Source of the DNA: JALRBM01 sp964615445
GTDB lineage: Bacteria > Patescibacteriota > Saccharimonadia > Saccharimonadales > Saccharimonadaceae
Direction of reading: 5' to 3'
Assembly (NCBI GenBank): GCA_964615445.1
Contig: CAZTOK010000003.1
Coordinates: forward strand, 11,537-75,536
Length of the DNA: 64,000 nucleotides
The position numbers and the translations under genes are program-made. The first letter of the stretch is position 1, and each line of letters begins with the position of its first letter. A model generated the notes under the pieces. The model saw only the letters and a list, made by a program, of their open reading frames with translations. It did no database searches and had not been told where the DNA came from. Of this stretch, positions 33,088 to 41,659 are shown piece by piece.

Positions 33088-33483
33088 ATGATTCATAAAA
33101 CAGATAACGAATGGCGTGAGATACTTACCTCGGAGCAGTTTGCTGTACTAAGAGAAAAGAATACAGAAGCGCCTTTTAGCGGTGAATATGATGGACTTTA
33201 CGCCGACGGAGTCTATGCCTGCGCGGCTTGCGGACAGGTATTATTCGATAGTACGACAAAATTCGATGCACGGTGTGGTTGGCCAAGCTTTTATGATACT
33301 AAGCCGGGCGCTGTTGAGTTTCACCCAGACGATTCGCACGGCACGTCACGCACTGAGGTAGTGTGTAGTAATTGCGGCAGCCATTTGGGCCATATATTTG
33401 AAGGTGAAGGATTTGATACGCCTACCGATAAACGCTATTGTATTAATTCGTTAAGTTTAAAATTTGCCCCAAATAAAAAATAA
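33088..33483 (+). CDS. msrB: Peptide-methionine (R)-S-oxide reductase
   Basis: At 131 aa this is a complete MsrB. Structural zinc is held by CAAC (ACAACGQVLF) and CSNC (VVCSNCGSHLGH); substrate-site residues are in RCGWPSFYD, and the catalytic Cys is in KRYCINSLSL. It repairs oxidised methionine (R-sulfoxide) in proteins using thioredoxin. Transcription is probably shared with argS and mscL. Confidence 0.95.
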   Translation: MIHKTDNEWREILTSEQFAVLREKNTEAPFSGEYDGLYADGVYACAACGQVLFDSTTKFDARCGWPSFYDTKPGAVEFHPDDSHGTSRTEVVCSNCGSHLGHIFEGEGFDTPTDKRYCINSLSLKFAPNKK

Positions 33484-33485
33484 CA

Positions 33486-33514
33486 TTGTGAACCTGTTTA
33501 TCTCATGCTATAAT
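33486..33514 (+). promoter_or_regulatory. Promoter of the 33548 gene
   Basis: TTGTGA (33486-33491), 17-bp spacer, extended -10 TGC-TATAAT (-10 at 33509-33514). Confidence 0.75.
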
Positions 33515-33547
33515 AACCAACGATCTTCCTAGGGTAGAGGAGTCGAA

Positions 33548-34018
33548 ATGACTACGTTTTATAGGCTGAGAGACGTGCGCGGCCTTAACCAGACAGTTGG
33601 ATATGCTATCCAGCTTGATTCTGGTACCGTATGGGTGGGGATATGGATGGATCCCAAGAAGCCCGTACTGGGAGGTAGCTATACTCCTATGTTGGGCCGT
33701 TTTCTGACCTTCGAAGACGCTGATCGGACATGCAAGAAGCAGTATCGTGGTATTTCTTTGGAGCTGGATGATGTGTCCTTTCCTGCGGAGACAGAACGTG
33801 AATCGTTTAAGTATTGTATGTCGTATCACTGGCAAGAGTATTCCCAGAATGCGACGTCTTACGCTGAGTACGAGGAATTGAGTGACCTGCTTGCGTCTTC
33901 TGTTCTGCGTCCAAGTTTCGGTCAAGACAGAGTGATCCACACTATCGGTGGCGAAGTGCAGCAGGGGTGGGGTGATTGGGCTGTTCCTTTGCCCCCCTAT
34001 GGGCATCCGGACTTCTGA
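33548..34018 (+). CDS. Hypothetical protein (156 aa)
   Basis: The gene has a strong extended -10 promoter, a GAGGAG SD and a terminator, so it is a clear single-gene unit. The product is soluble, with a beta-rich first half (TVGYAIQLDSGTVWVGIWMDPKKPVLGG) and a helical second half containing WQEYSQNATSYAEYEELSDLL. No family is recognised. Confidence 0.7.
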   Translation: MTTFYRLRDVRGLNQTVGYAIQLDSGTVWVGIWMDPKKPVLGGSYTPMLGRFLTFEDADRTCKKQYRGISLELDDVSFPAETERESFKYCMSYHWQEYSQNATSYAEYEELSDLLASSVLRPSFGQDRVIHTIGGEVQQGWGDWAVPLPPYGHPDF

Positions 34019-34073
34019 CGAAGATAGGTGAGATGTAACTAAGGTCGAATCTTTGGGTTTGGCTATACGGTTT

Positions 34074-34104
34074 TACCCCTTCCGTTATAAAAAGGGGTAT
34101 TTTC
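34074..34104 (+). terminator. Rho-independent terminator
   Basis: TACCCCTT (34074-34081) pairs with AAGGGGTA (34092-34099), followed by a T-rich run. Confidence 0.75.
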
Positions 34105-34108
34105 TTTG

Positions 34109-34114
34109 TATAAT
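34109..34114 (+). promoter_or_regulatory. -10 of the leaderless orn promoter
   Basis: TATAAT ends 6 nt before the ATG at 34121; there is no SD. Confidence 0.65.
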
Positions 34115-34120
34115 AAGTAT

Positions 34121-34663
34121 ATGATGAAAAAAGCGAAAATTCTTTGGATAGATTTAGAGATGACCGGCCTTGATGCTGAGAATGATCTTATTTTGGAGGT
34201 GGCGGCTATCGCGACTGACTGGGATTTCAACGAGATCGCTACCTACGAAGGTATTGTAAGGCATGAGGATATTACGCTAGAGGAGCGTTTGGCACTAAAT
34301 AGTGTATTTTGGGATGCAAACCCCGATTCTAAGTCTGGATTATTGGCTCAGAACCCTGGCGGCAAGGATTTACTTGAGGTGGAAGAGGATATACTGGCAT
34401 TTATTGGTGAGCATTTTGATGCAGATGTGCCTGTACTGCTTGGTGGCAACTCTATTCATATGGACCGTCGATTTATCGTAAGCCAGTGGCCACGCGTTGA
34501 TGCAAAGCTACATTATCGTATGCTCGATGTGAGTGCCTGGAAGGTTGTATTTGAAGGTAAGTTTAGCAAAAAGTTTGCTAAGCCCCAAGATCATCGCGCG
34601 CTGGCCGATATTCGTGGAAGTATCATGGAGCTAGAATATTACCTTAGTAAGGTGAAGGCATGA
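34121..34663 (+). CDS. orn: Oligoribonuclease
   Basis: The start at 34121 fits the leaderless -10; ATG at 34124 is the next codon. The 180-residue product has the DEDDh exonuclease motifs: WIDLEMTGL (DxE), GNSIHMDRRF (second Asp) and HRALADIRGSI (His and Asp). It degrades 2-5-nt RNA fragments to mononucleotides and is also able to clear pGpG-type dinucleotides. The downstream MmcQ-like gene overlaps its stop by ATGA. Confidence 0.96.
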   Translation: MMKKAKILWIDLEMTGLDAENDLILEVAAIATDWDFNEIATYEGIVRHEDITLEERLALNSVFWDANPDSKSGLLAQNPGGKDLLEVEEDILAFIGEHFDADVPVLLGGNSIHMDRRFIVSQWPRVDAKLHYRMLDVSAWKVVFEGKFSKKFAKPQDHRALADIRGSIMELEYYLSKVKA

Positions 34664-35004
34664 CGCATAAAGAACTTGAGGAATATCTCCTCAGCTTTCC
34701 AAATACGTGGCTTGACTTTCCATTTGGCGAAGACGCGTCGGTATATAAGGTTGGCCATAAAGAAACCGGCGAAGGAAAGTTATTTGCCATTATTGCTAAC
34801 GATAGCAAACCATTACAGGTAAGCTTAAAATGCGATCCGCAGTTGGCTGAGTATCTGCGTGAAAAATACGAAACGGTCGTACCTGGCTATCACTTGAACA
34901 AAAAACATTGGAATACGATTATTTGTTCAGGTCAGTTAGATAATCAAGAAATTAAAGATTTAGCTCACCTTAGTTATCAGCTTGTCGTTGGCCTTAAAGA
35001 TTAA
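34660..35004 (+). CDS. MmcQ/YjbR-family protein (114 aa)
   Basis: The sequence matches the YjbR fold: LLSFPNTWLDFPFGEDASVYKV, GKLFAIIANDSKPLQVSLKCDPQLAEYLREKYETVVPGYHLNKKHWNTI, as in MmcQ-like proteins with a CyaY-like double-wing fold. DNA binding has been proposed for the family but the exact role is unknown. ATGA overlap with orn indicates coupled translation. The end overlaps the convergent gene by 4 bp. Confidence 0.88.
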   Translation: MTHKELEEYLLSFPNTWLDFPFGEDASVYKVGHKETGEGKLFAIIANDSKPLQVSLKCDPQLAEYLREKYETVVPGYHLNKKHWNTIICSGQLDNQEIKDLAHLSYQLVVGLKD

Positions 35005-35624
35005 CTCGTTGCCGCATCAAAACTATCGAGCTCTTTTTCAATTGGTTGCAAATTGGTGGTCGTAGTAGTGATAAAGTCTTTCATAGACTTACTGTTCACT
35101 CGTGTATAAATATCTTGCATAAGGACAAGTACGGTGTTAAGTTGATAGTTCATTTCACTTGCATAGGTACGGTCAAACACGGCATTTAGCTTGGCGTCGG
35201 CCAGTTTTTGGGTAAGCGCAGCACCATTTTCGGCAGCCGTAATGTTCTTGTCGAGATTTTTAATGTCGATATTGTTCTTGGTAAGCGGGGTGGCAATATC
35301 GCGGTAAGCATTTGTGAGGAGAATATCGAGAGTACTATTGGTACTTCGAAGACTATTACTTTTAATGTTTACTTGTGCATTGTCGGAAATAGTCTGCAGC
35401 GTTTTTATACGCGCGGCCAGGGTCTCCATTTTTTGCGTTGGTCCGCTGCTTCCACTAGAAAAAAGTGTCAGCGCTCCAATAATGAGTGCTAATGCGAGTC
35501 CGCCGCCAATGATAAAAAAGAACATTCTATTATTAAGCCCTGGCTTTTTTTGCTGTGGGGCAATTTGATTGAGGTAGTCAATCGAATACTGCTGTTGGTT
35601 TGGCGGCTGCTGTCCTGGATACAT
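35001..35624 (-). CDS. Membrane protein with Gln/Pro-rich N-terminus (207 aa)
   Basis: The start at 35624 (MYPGQQPPNQQQYS) follows GGGGG. The cytoplasmic N-terminal 30 residues are Gln/Pro/Asn-rich. One helix (MFFFIIGGGLALALIIGALTLF, about residues 34-55) is followed by an outside helical domain (ARIKTLQTISDNAQVNIKSNS onward). No family is recognised. It is probably a surface-exposed anchored protein. Confidence 0.7.
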   Translation of the reverse strand: MYPGQQPPNQQQYSIDYLNQIAPQQKKPGLNNRMFFFIIGGGLALALIIGALTLFSSGSSGPTQKMETLAARIKTLQTISDNAQVNIKSNSLRSTNSTLDILLTNAYRDIATPLTKNNIDIKNLDKNITAAENGAALTQKLADAKLNAVFDRTYASEMNYQLNTVLVLMQDIYTRVNSKSMKDFITTTTTNLQPIEKELDSFDAATS

Positions 35625-35669
35625 AGCTACCCCCATTTAAACACAACCATTTACAGAGGTAAATAGTGA

Positions 35670-35675
35670 TATACT
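35670..35675 (+). promoter_or_regulatory. -10 of the leaderless dnaG promoter
   Basis: TATACT ends 6 nt before the ATG at 35682; no SD is seen. Confidence 0.65.
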
Positions 35676-35681
35676 ATAAGT

Positions 35682-37433
35682 ATGCAAGACGCCAAAGAAG
35701 AAGTGCGTTCACGACTCAATATTGAGGATGTGATAGGAGAGTACGTTCAGCTAAAACGGGCTGGGCGTAATTTTAAAGGAATCAGTCCGTTTAGTGGCGA
35801 AAAAACGCCAAGCTTTTTTGTGAGCCCCGATAAGCATATTTGGCATGATTTTTCTTCGAACAAGGGCGGTGATGTGTTTAGCTTTGTGATGGAAGTTGAA
35901 GGTATGGATTTTCGCCAGGCGCTAGAGCATCTGGCTCGAAAGGCTGGTGTTGATCTTTCTCTCTACGAGTCAAAGGGAAGTAAAGAATTGGCTCAGCGCA
36001 AGAAACGCCTGTTTGAGGCTAATAATTTAGCTGCCACTTACTACCAGCACAGTTTGCTGCAAAACCAGCACGCACTTGAGTATGTGTTTAAAAAACGAGG
36101 TTTGAATAAGACTATTGTTCAAGCATTTAAAATCGGCTATGCGCCGGCAACTGGTGACGCGCTGGTACAGTTTTTAAGCAAGAAAGGCTTTAGTAAAAAG
36201 GAATTAGCCGATGCCGGACTCACCAATCGGTTTGGTGGCGATATGTTCCGTGGTCGTATGGCTGTACCACTAATGGACCCGGCCGGGCAGGTGATAGGTT
36301 TTACGGCACGTATTATTACCGACGATCCTAATGCGCCAAAGTATTTGAACACCTCGCAGACGCTCCTATATGACAAAAGTCGTCATGTGTTTGGACTTTC
36401 GCAGGCGAAGGAGGCAATTCGTACGAGCGATTATGCTGTGATTGTCGAGGGGAATCTTGATGTAGTAAGTAGCCACCAGGCGGGCGTCAAACAAGTGGTA
36501 GCTACGGCTGGTACGGCTATGACCGAGTTTCATCTGCGAGCGCTTCGTCGCCTCACCGGCAATGTGCGCCTGGCATTTGATGGAGACAAGGCTGGCGTTG
36601 CTGCAACGGAACGAGCCATTCCTATTGCAAGTGGGGCAGGCGTGGAGCTGACGATAATTACGCTTCCTGATGGATTCAAAGATCCTGACGAGCTCATTCA
36701 AAAAGATGTTGCCTTGTGGCAAAAAGCGATAGATATGGCCGAGCCGGCCGTTGACTGGGTACTCGTACAGTATAGTCGACGTGAAGATGTATCAACTGCT
36801 AAGGGTAAACGTGCTTTTACAACCGCAGCGCTCGACGTAGTCCGACAACTAAAAGACCCGGTGGAGCGCGAACACTATGAGAAGAAGATTGCAGGGATGG
36901 TAGACGCATCGCTAGAGTCGGTAAAAGCCAAGTTGGCAACTGGATCGGAGGAAAAAGCGCTAGTAATGAAACCAGTGATTGAAAGTGCTAAGCGGATTAA
37001 TTCTGACGTCTATGCCTATCAAGACAATCTTCTCGCTGTTGCGCTTATTGATGCACCGAGCCAAGAGTTATTTAAAGATGTAGAAAACTCTATGTTCGTT
37101 GGTGACGAACGTCAGATGGTTGCAGCGTACCTTGCTCGGCATGGCGGTGAGGTAGTGTCCTCTACTCCGAAAGAGTTGCAAAATTTTGACACGTATGTGA
37201 AAATATTACTATTAAAGGCCGACGCGCGCTACGCCGATTGGAGCGACCAAGATCGCTACTTTGAAACGGCACGACTGCTCCGCCAAGTAACAAATGAACA
37301 CAAGAAACAAACTCAAGAACGTTTAACCAACCAACTACGTGCAGCCGAGGCCCAGGGAGACGATGTAAAAGCCGTCGAACTGCGTACTCAGCTAAGCGTC
37401 CTAATAAAGGAGATTTCTCGTGGCCAACGATGA
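35682..37433 (+). CDS. dnaG: DNA primase DnaG with degenerate zinc-binding domain
   Basis: The protein (583 aa) has the normal DnaG order: N-terminal zinc-binding domain, catalytic core with TOPRIM (VIVEGNLDVVSSHQAG with catalytic Glu, and LAFDGDKAGVAATER with the Asp pair), and a helical C-terminal helicase-binding domain. It makes RNA primers for replication. In the N-terminal domain the usual CPFH...HCFGC zinc ligands (three Cys, one His) are replaced by S35, S38, D56 and S59, while the surrounding EKTPSF and GGDVFSF remain. The zinc-finger fold must be held without zinc or reshaped. rpoD starts 14 nt before its stop. Confidence 0.95.
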   Translation: MQDAKEEVRSRLNIEDVIGEYVQLKRAGRNFKGISPFSGEKTPSFFVSPDKHIWHDFSSNKGGDVFSFVMEVEGMDFRQALEHLARKAGVDLSLYESKGSKELAQRKKRLFEANNLAATYYQHSLLQNQHALEYVFKKRGLNKTIVQAFKIGYAPATGDALVQFLSKKGFSKKELADAGLTNRFGGDMFRGRMAVPLMDPAGQVIGFTARIITDDPNAPKYLNTSQTLLYDKSRHVFGLSQAKEAIRTSDYAVIVEGNLDVVSSHQAGVKQVVATAGTAMTEFHLRALRRLTGNVRLAFDGDKAGVAATERAIPIASGAGVELTIITLPDGFKDPDELIQKDVALWQKAIDMAEPAVDWVLVQYSRREDVSTAKGKRAFTTAALDVVRQLKDPVEREHYEKKIAGMVDASLESVKAKLATGSEEKALVMKPVIESAKRINSDVYAYQDNLLAVALIDAPSQELFKDVENSMFVGDERQMVAAYLARHGGEVVSSTPKELQNFDTYVKILLLKADARYADWSDQDRYFETARLLRQVTNEHKKQTQERLTNQLRAAEAQGDDVKAVELRTQLSVLIKEISRGQR

Positions 37434-38418
37434 TACCACTTTACCAATTGAAGATGACGACCAGGTTGTTGACGCCAGTGGCGGACCACTTGGTGATATT
37501 GAAGAACCAGAGATTGACGATCTCATAGATGAGGAAGAAGAGGATATAGATGCTCTCAACAGCGGTCAATACTTTGATGATGTGTCTGATGACAGTGTGC
37601 GGCTTTATCTTCGTGAAATTGGTAAATTCCCTCTTTTAACAGCAGAAGAAGAGTTAGCGCTAGCTCGTAAGGCAGCCTCTGGCGATAAAAAAGCCAAAGA
37701 CAAAATGGCCGAGTATAACATGCGTCTTGTTGTTTCTATTGCCAAACGCTACAGTGGCCGCGGACTTGATTTTCTCGATCTTATCCAGGAAGGTAATACC
37801 GGCCTACTTCGTGCGGTTGAAAAATTCGATCCCGAAAAAGGCTTTAAGTTTAGTACTTATGCTACATGGTGGATTCGCCAGGCAATTACCCGTGCAATTG
37901 CTGATCAAGCGCGGACCATTCGTATTCCGGTACATATGGTAGAGACCATCAATAAGCTGCTTCGTACCCAGCGTCGTCTGACCCAGGAGCTCAACCGTGA
38001 GCCGACTATTGACGAGCTTGCTAAAGAGCTTGAAATGGAGCCTGAGAAGGTTGAGTATGTTATTAAAATCAAGCAAGATATAACCTCGCTTGACGCCGGT
38101 GTGGGTCGTGACGGTGAAGATGAAGATAGTGTACTTCAAGATTTCATCGAAGATGAAGATGGTGAGACTCCAGAAGCAGCTGCAACTAGCCAACTCTTAA
38201 AAGAGCAAGTGCAGGCAATTCTTTCGACACTCTCTGAGCGCGAACAAAAAATCGTTCGTATGCGCTTCGGACTCGATAACGGCAAAAGCCACACACTCGA
38301 AGAAGTAGGGCAAGAGTTTGCTGTTACGCGTGAACGTATCCGCCAAATTGAAGCAAAAGCGCTTGCGAAGCTTCGCAAGCACAAAGATGCCAAGAAGCTG
38401 CATGAATATTTAGGGTAA
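37420..38418 (+). CDS. rpoD: RNA polymerase principal sigma factor
   Basis: GTG start at 37420 with AAGGAG 7 nt upstream, overlapping the dnaG end by 14 nt. At 332 aa it has an acidic N-terminus (about 1-55) instead of full region 1.1, then regions 1.2 to 2 (VRLYLREIGKFPLLTAEEE, NMRLVVSIAKRYSGRGLDFLDLIQEGNTGLLRAVEKFDPEKGFKFSTYATWWIRQAI). Region 3 follows, then region 4 with the HTH TLEEVGQEFAVTRERIRQIEAKALAKLR. It directs RNA polymerase to housekeeping promoters such as those with TGn-TATAAT listed here. The dnaG-rpoD order mirrors the macromolecular-synthesis operon. Confidence 0.96.
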   Translation: MANDDTTLPIEDDDQVVDASGGPLGDIEEPEIDDLIDEEEEDIDALNSGQYFDDVSDDSVRLYLREIGKFPLLTAEEELALARKAASGDKKAKDKMAEYNMRLVVSIAKRYSGRGLDFLDLIQEGNTGLLRAVEKFDPEKGFKFSTYATWWIRQAITRAIADQARTIRIPVHMVETINKLLRTQRRLTQELNREPTIDELAKELEMEPEKVEYVIKIKQDITSLDAGVGRDGEDEDSVLQDFIEDEDGETPEAAATSQLLKEQVQAILSTLSEREQKIVRMRFGLDNGKSHTLEEVGQEFAVTRERIRQIEAKALAKLRKHKDAKKLHEYLG

Positions 38419-38422
38419 AATA

Positions 38423-38452
38423 AAAAATCCGCCGACGTAGGGCGGATTTTTT
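38423..38452. terminator. Bidirectional terminator after rpoD
   Basis: ATCCGCC (38427-38433) pairs with GGCGGAT (38441-38447), flanked by A6 and T6, so it works for rpoD and for the convergent gene. Confidence 0.9.
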
Positions 38453-39026
38453 AGTAGAAGTTTATGCGTTGCAAAATGCTGTCAATTTGAGTGTGAAAAG
38501 AATCGAGGCCGTCGTCATTGGTAATGTAATAGTCTGCAATAGCGATAGGACCGCCTTTTTCAAGGTTCTCAATCTCTGCCCAGTCGCGTTCATTTACTTC
38601 TTCTGGGGTAAGTGGTCGTTCGGGACGATTTGCTAGCCGAAGTTGTCGCATGTGTTTTGGAGCAACAACAGCAATGACCACCAGCTCGCCAGGAAATTCA
38701 TGTTTCATGATCTTATATTCTGTCCAGCTATAAAGCCCATCTGCAATAACGCGATGTTGACCGGCGGCGATCAAGTCTTTAATCTGCTTATTAGCACGTT
38801 TTACGACAAAATCTTTGCCCTCACGTTTGCGAATGTCTTCGCGGAATGGGGTTTCAACTGCCCAGTCGCCAGGAGTTAATCCAGCTTCCCGCATGGCATC
38901 GTACATAATACCGCCAAAGTACACTTTTGGGTAGTCTTTTTCTGTAAGGTATTCAACTGCAGTACTTTTTCCACTTCCGGCTAGGCCAACAAAGGCAACG
39001 ATTTTGACATTTTCGTGATGTTTCAT
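38451..39026 (-). CDS. P-loop kinase, dephospho-CoA-kinase-like (191 aa)
   Basis: Walker A is VGLAGSGKSTAVEYL (residues about 12-26); the rest has a kinase-like layout with YFGGIMYDAMREAGL, VIADGLYSWTEYKIMK, an LRLANRPERPLTPEEVNERDWAE lid-like segment and ADYYITNDDG near the end. It resembles dephospho-CoA kinases and the archaeal UPF0200 kinases but lacks features that would fix the substrate. The ATG is leaderless, with TACACT 6 nt upstream, divergent from polA. Confidence 0.8.
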   Translation of the reverse strand: MKHHENVKIVAFVGLAGSGKSTAVEYLTEKDYPKVYFGGIMYDAMREAGLTPGDWAVETPFREDIRKREGKDFVVKRANKQIKDLIAAGQHRVIADGLYSWTEYKIMKHEFPGELVVIAVVAPKHMRQLRLANRPERPLTPEEVNERDWAEIENLEKGGPIAIADYYITNDDGLDSFHTQIDSILQRINFY

Positions 39027-39032
39027 GCCTAT

Positions 39033-39038
39033 AGTGTA
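39033..39038 (-). promoter_or_regulatory. -10 of the leaderless kinase promoter
   Basis: On the minus strand TACACT ends 6 nt before the ATG at 39026. It is divergent from the polA -10 at 39049-39054. Confidence 0.6.
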
Positions 39039-39048
39039 ACAGATGACG

Positions 39049-39054
39049 TATACT
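39049..39054 (+). promoter_or_regulatory. -10 of the leaderless polA promoter
   Basis: TATACT ends 6 nt before the ATG at 39061. Confidence 0.65.
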
Positions 39055-39060
39055 AGTACT

Positions 39061-41607
39061 ATGAAGCGTCTGGTGGTTATTGATGGAAAATCGGTGTTTT
39101 ACCGCGGCTATTATGCAATGCCGGGGCTTAGTTTGCGTGACGGCACGCCAACGGGTGGTGTATATGGCTTTGCGAGCTTGGCGCTTGAGATTATTAAAAA
39201 GCTCGAACCAGATTATGTGGCGGTAGCTTGGGATAAAAAAGGTACTAGCATCCGTCGTCGGCTTGAAATTTTGCCTACCTATAAAGCGGGTCGAAAAACG
39301 CCACCAGCCGATTTTTTTGCACAAATTCCCATGCTTACCGAGCTTCTTGAGGCGTTCAACTGGCCACTCTACGAATTCGATGACTACGAAGCCGATGACA
39401 TTATGGGCTGCCTTGCTGAAAAGGCGAGCTCGGAAGGAATCGAAACATGCCTTATTACGAGCGATCTTGATATGTTGCAATTAGTTGGTCCACTTACGCA
39501 TGTGTATGCCTTAAAAAAAGGATTTACCGACATCGAGCAATTTTCGCCAGATTATTTTGAGCAAAAATATGGTATTACTGTCGACCAGTTTCTCGACCTA
39601 AAGGCGTTAAAGGGTGACAGTAGCGACAACATTCCTGGCGTGCCTGGTATTGGCGAAAAAACTGCTATTCAACTGCTGCAAGAATTTAAAACTCTCGATA
39701 GCGTGTATGAAAACCTCGACCATATTAAGCCGAGCGTAGCTAAAAAACTTGAAGCGGGCAAAACGTCGGCTTACCTCAGTAAAGAGGTAGCAGAAATTTG
39801 GTGCGATGCACCCATGGCACTTGATCTTGAGGCTATGGATGCTCGTGAACTTGATACGGCGAAACTTGCTGAGCTACTAAAGAAGTTTGAGTTTAATTCG
39901 CTAGTGCGTCGTCTTCCGAAGCATATGCAGCATTCAAATCAAGGGAGTTTATTTGAAGATGCCACCGAAGCTACGACCCCTACCTTAGTTGAGGTGCCAT
40001 GGCCGGACATACTTTCGCTTGACGCCAAAGCGGAGATACTTTTACAGGAGTACGACGGTGAGGTGTGGCTGTCGCTTGATAAAAAGACTATTCATCGGCA
40101 GCCAGTGGCAGAAGTAGGCTTGGCTATTTGGCGTACTTTTGAACTGGCGAACGTAGTGACCTATGATGCCAAGCAACTATATCATGCATTTCATAACCAA
40201 AATGTTGAGGTGCGTTTTGACCATTTGCACGACTTGCGGCAAGGTGCATTTTTGCTCGACCCGCTTATGCGCGATCGTTCTATTAGTGGTCTTGCGGGTG
40301 AAGCAATTGACGAAACAAGTGCTGGACAGGTGATGGCGGCATTATGGACGGCCTATGCTAAACAGAGTGAAAATTTCAAAAAAGAACCAACGCTCGCTCA
40401 TGTTGCTCAGACACTCGATTTCCCTTTGACATATATGCTTTACCAGATGGAAAGCCGAGGCATAAAGATAGATAAGAGCTTGCTCACTAATATGAGCAAA
40501 GAGTTGGGCGAAGAGCATGCGCGGCTTGAGCAAGAGATGTATGCGCTGGTTGGACACGAATTTAATATCGCGAGTCCGGCGCAGCTCTCAGAGGTGTTAT
40601 TTACGAAGCTGCAGCTTCCCACGACAGGTATTAAACAGGGAAAAACGGGCTATAGCACGGGCCAAAAAGAGCTTGATAAACTTCGTGGTCTCCATCCGAT
40701 CATCGAGCTGATTGAGCGTACGCGCGAGCTTGCTAAGCTTAAAAATACATATGTAGACACTCTGCCTCAGCAAGCCGACGAAGTATCGCGCGTACATACA
40801 ACATTTAACCAAGACGTGGCGGCAACAGGTCGGCTCAGTAGCATTAACCCGAATTTGCAAAACATTCCAGTTCGCAGTGACCTTGGCCGTCGTATTCGTG
40901 AAGCTTTCGTGCCAGAGGGTGACAGAGTATTCGTGAGTGCCGATTATTCGCAGTTTGAATTGCGCTTAGCTGCCGTACTAGCAGAAGATAAGACCCTCAT
41001 TAACGACTTTAACGCTGATGCCGATATTCACACCAAAACTGCCAGTGAAGCTTATGGTATTCCTATGGATGAAGTAACAAAGATGCAGCGTCGTGCCGCC
41101 AAAGTAATTAATTTTGGGGTACTTTACGGCATGAGTCCGCATGGTCTATCTGCGGCTACTGGTATGAGTTTTACAGAAGCAAAAAACTTCATCGATCATT
41201 ACTTTGAGCTTCGTGCGCCGATTCAAAAATTTATTAATGATACGCTCGAAAAAGCTCGCACGATTGGCTACGTTGAAACTTACTTTGGCCGTCGGCGTCC
41301 AACGCCTGATGTAAACAGCAGTAACTTTATGGTCCGTGAGGCTGCTAAGCGCGCCGCGGCAAACATGCCTATTCAAGGAACCGAGGCAGATCTTATGAAA
41401 ATGGCCATGCTGAGGGTAGATGAAAAAATCGGTGATTTGGGCGATCAGATCCTTCAGGTGCATGATAGTATTTTGGTAGAATGCCCAGCCGAAAATTCAG
41501 AAAAGGTGGCTGAGCTTCTAAAAAATACGATGGAGACTATCGCTCCAGAATTAAACATTAAGCTAAAGGTAGATGTTTCAATTGGTAAAAACTGGGGTGA
41601 ATTGTAA
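39061..41607 (+). CDS. polA: DNA polymerase I
   Basis: The start at 39061 (MKRLVVIDGKSVFYRGYYAMPGL) fits a leaderless promoter. At 848 aa, the 5' nuclease domain (about 1-290) has FDDYEADDIMGCL, ITSDLDMLQL and GDSSDNIPGVPGIGEKTA. The 3'-5' exonuclease-like domain (about 300-455) lacks the usual FDTET-type acidic motif (VWLSLDKKT instead), so proofreading is probably absent. The polymerase domain has motif A DYSQFELRLAA, motif B RRAAKVINFGVLYG and motif C QVHDSILVE. It works in Okazaki-fragment processing and repair gap filling. Confidence 0.97.
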   Translation: MKRLVVIDGKSVFYRGYYAMPGLSLRDGTPTGGVYGFASLALEIIKKLEPDYVAVAWDKKGTSIRRRLEILPTYKAGRKTPPADFFAQIPMLTELLEAFNWPLYEFDDYEADDIMGCLAEKASSEGIETCLITSDLDMLQLVGPLTHVYALKKGFTDIEQFSPDYFEQKYGITVDQFLDLKALKGDSSDNIPGVPGIGEKTAIQLLQEFKTLDSVYENLDHIKPSVAKKLEAGKTSAYLSKEVAEIWCDAPMALDLEAMDARELDTAKLAELLKKFEFNSLVRRLPKHMQHSNQGSLFEDATEATTPTLVEVPWPDILSLDAKAEILLQEYDGEVWLSLDKKTIHRQPVAEVGLAIWRTFELANVVTYDAKQLYHAFHNQNVEVRFDHLHDLRQGAFLLDPLMRDRSISGLAGEAIDETSAGQVMAALWTAYAKQSENFKKEPTLAHVAQTLDFPLTYMLYQMESRGIKIDKSLLTNMSKELGEEHARLEQEMYALVGHEFNIASPAQLSEVLFTKLQLPTTGIKQGKTGYSTGQKELDKLRGLHPIIELIERTRELAKLKNTYVDTLPQQADEVSRVHTTFNQDVAATGRLSSINPNLQNIPVRSDLGRRIREAFVPEGDRVFVSADYSQFELRLAAVLAEDKTLINDFNADADIHTKTASEAYGIPMDEVTKMQRRAAKVINFGVLYGMSPHGLSAATGMSFTEAKNFIDHYFELRAPIQKFINDTLEKARTIGYVETYFGRRRPTPDVNSSNFMVREAAKRAAANMPIQGTEADLMKMAMLRVDEKIGDLGDQILQVHDSILVECPAENSEKVAELLKNTMETIAPELNIKLKVDVSIGKNWGEL

Positions 41608-41611
41608 GTTT

Positions 41612-41653
41612 ATATGTGTTATGTAGCCATCGAAATGGCTACATAACACATAT
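41612..41653. terminator. Perfect 18-bp hairpin after polA
   Basis: ATATGTGTTATGTAGCCA (41612-41629) pairs exactly with TGGCTACATAACACATAT (41636-41653) around TCGAAA. It lies between convergent genes; no T tract follows on either strand. Confidence 0.65.
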
Positions 41654-41659
41654 CGGTGG

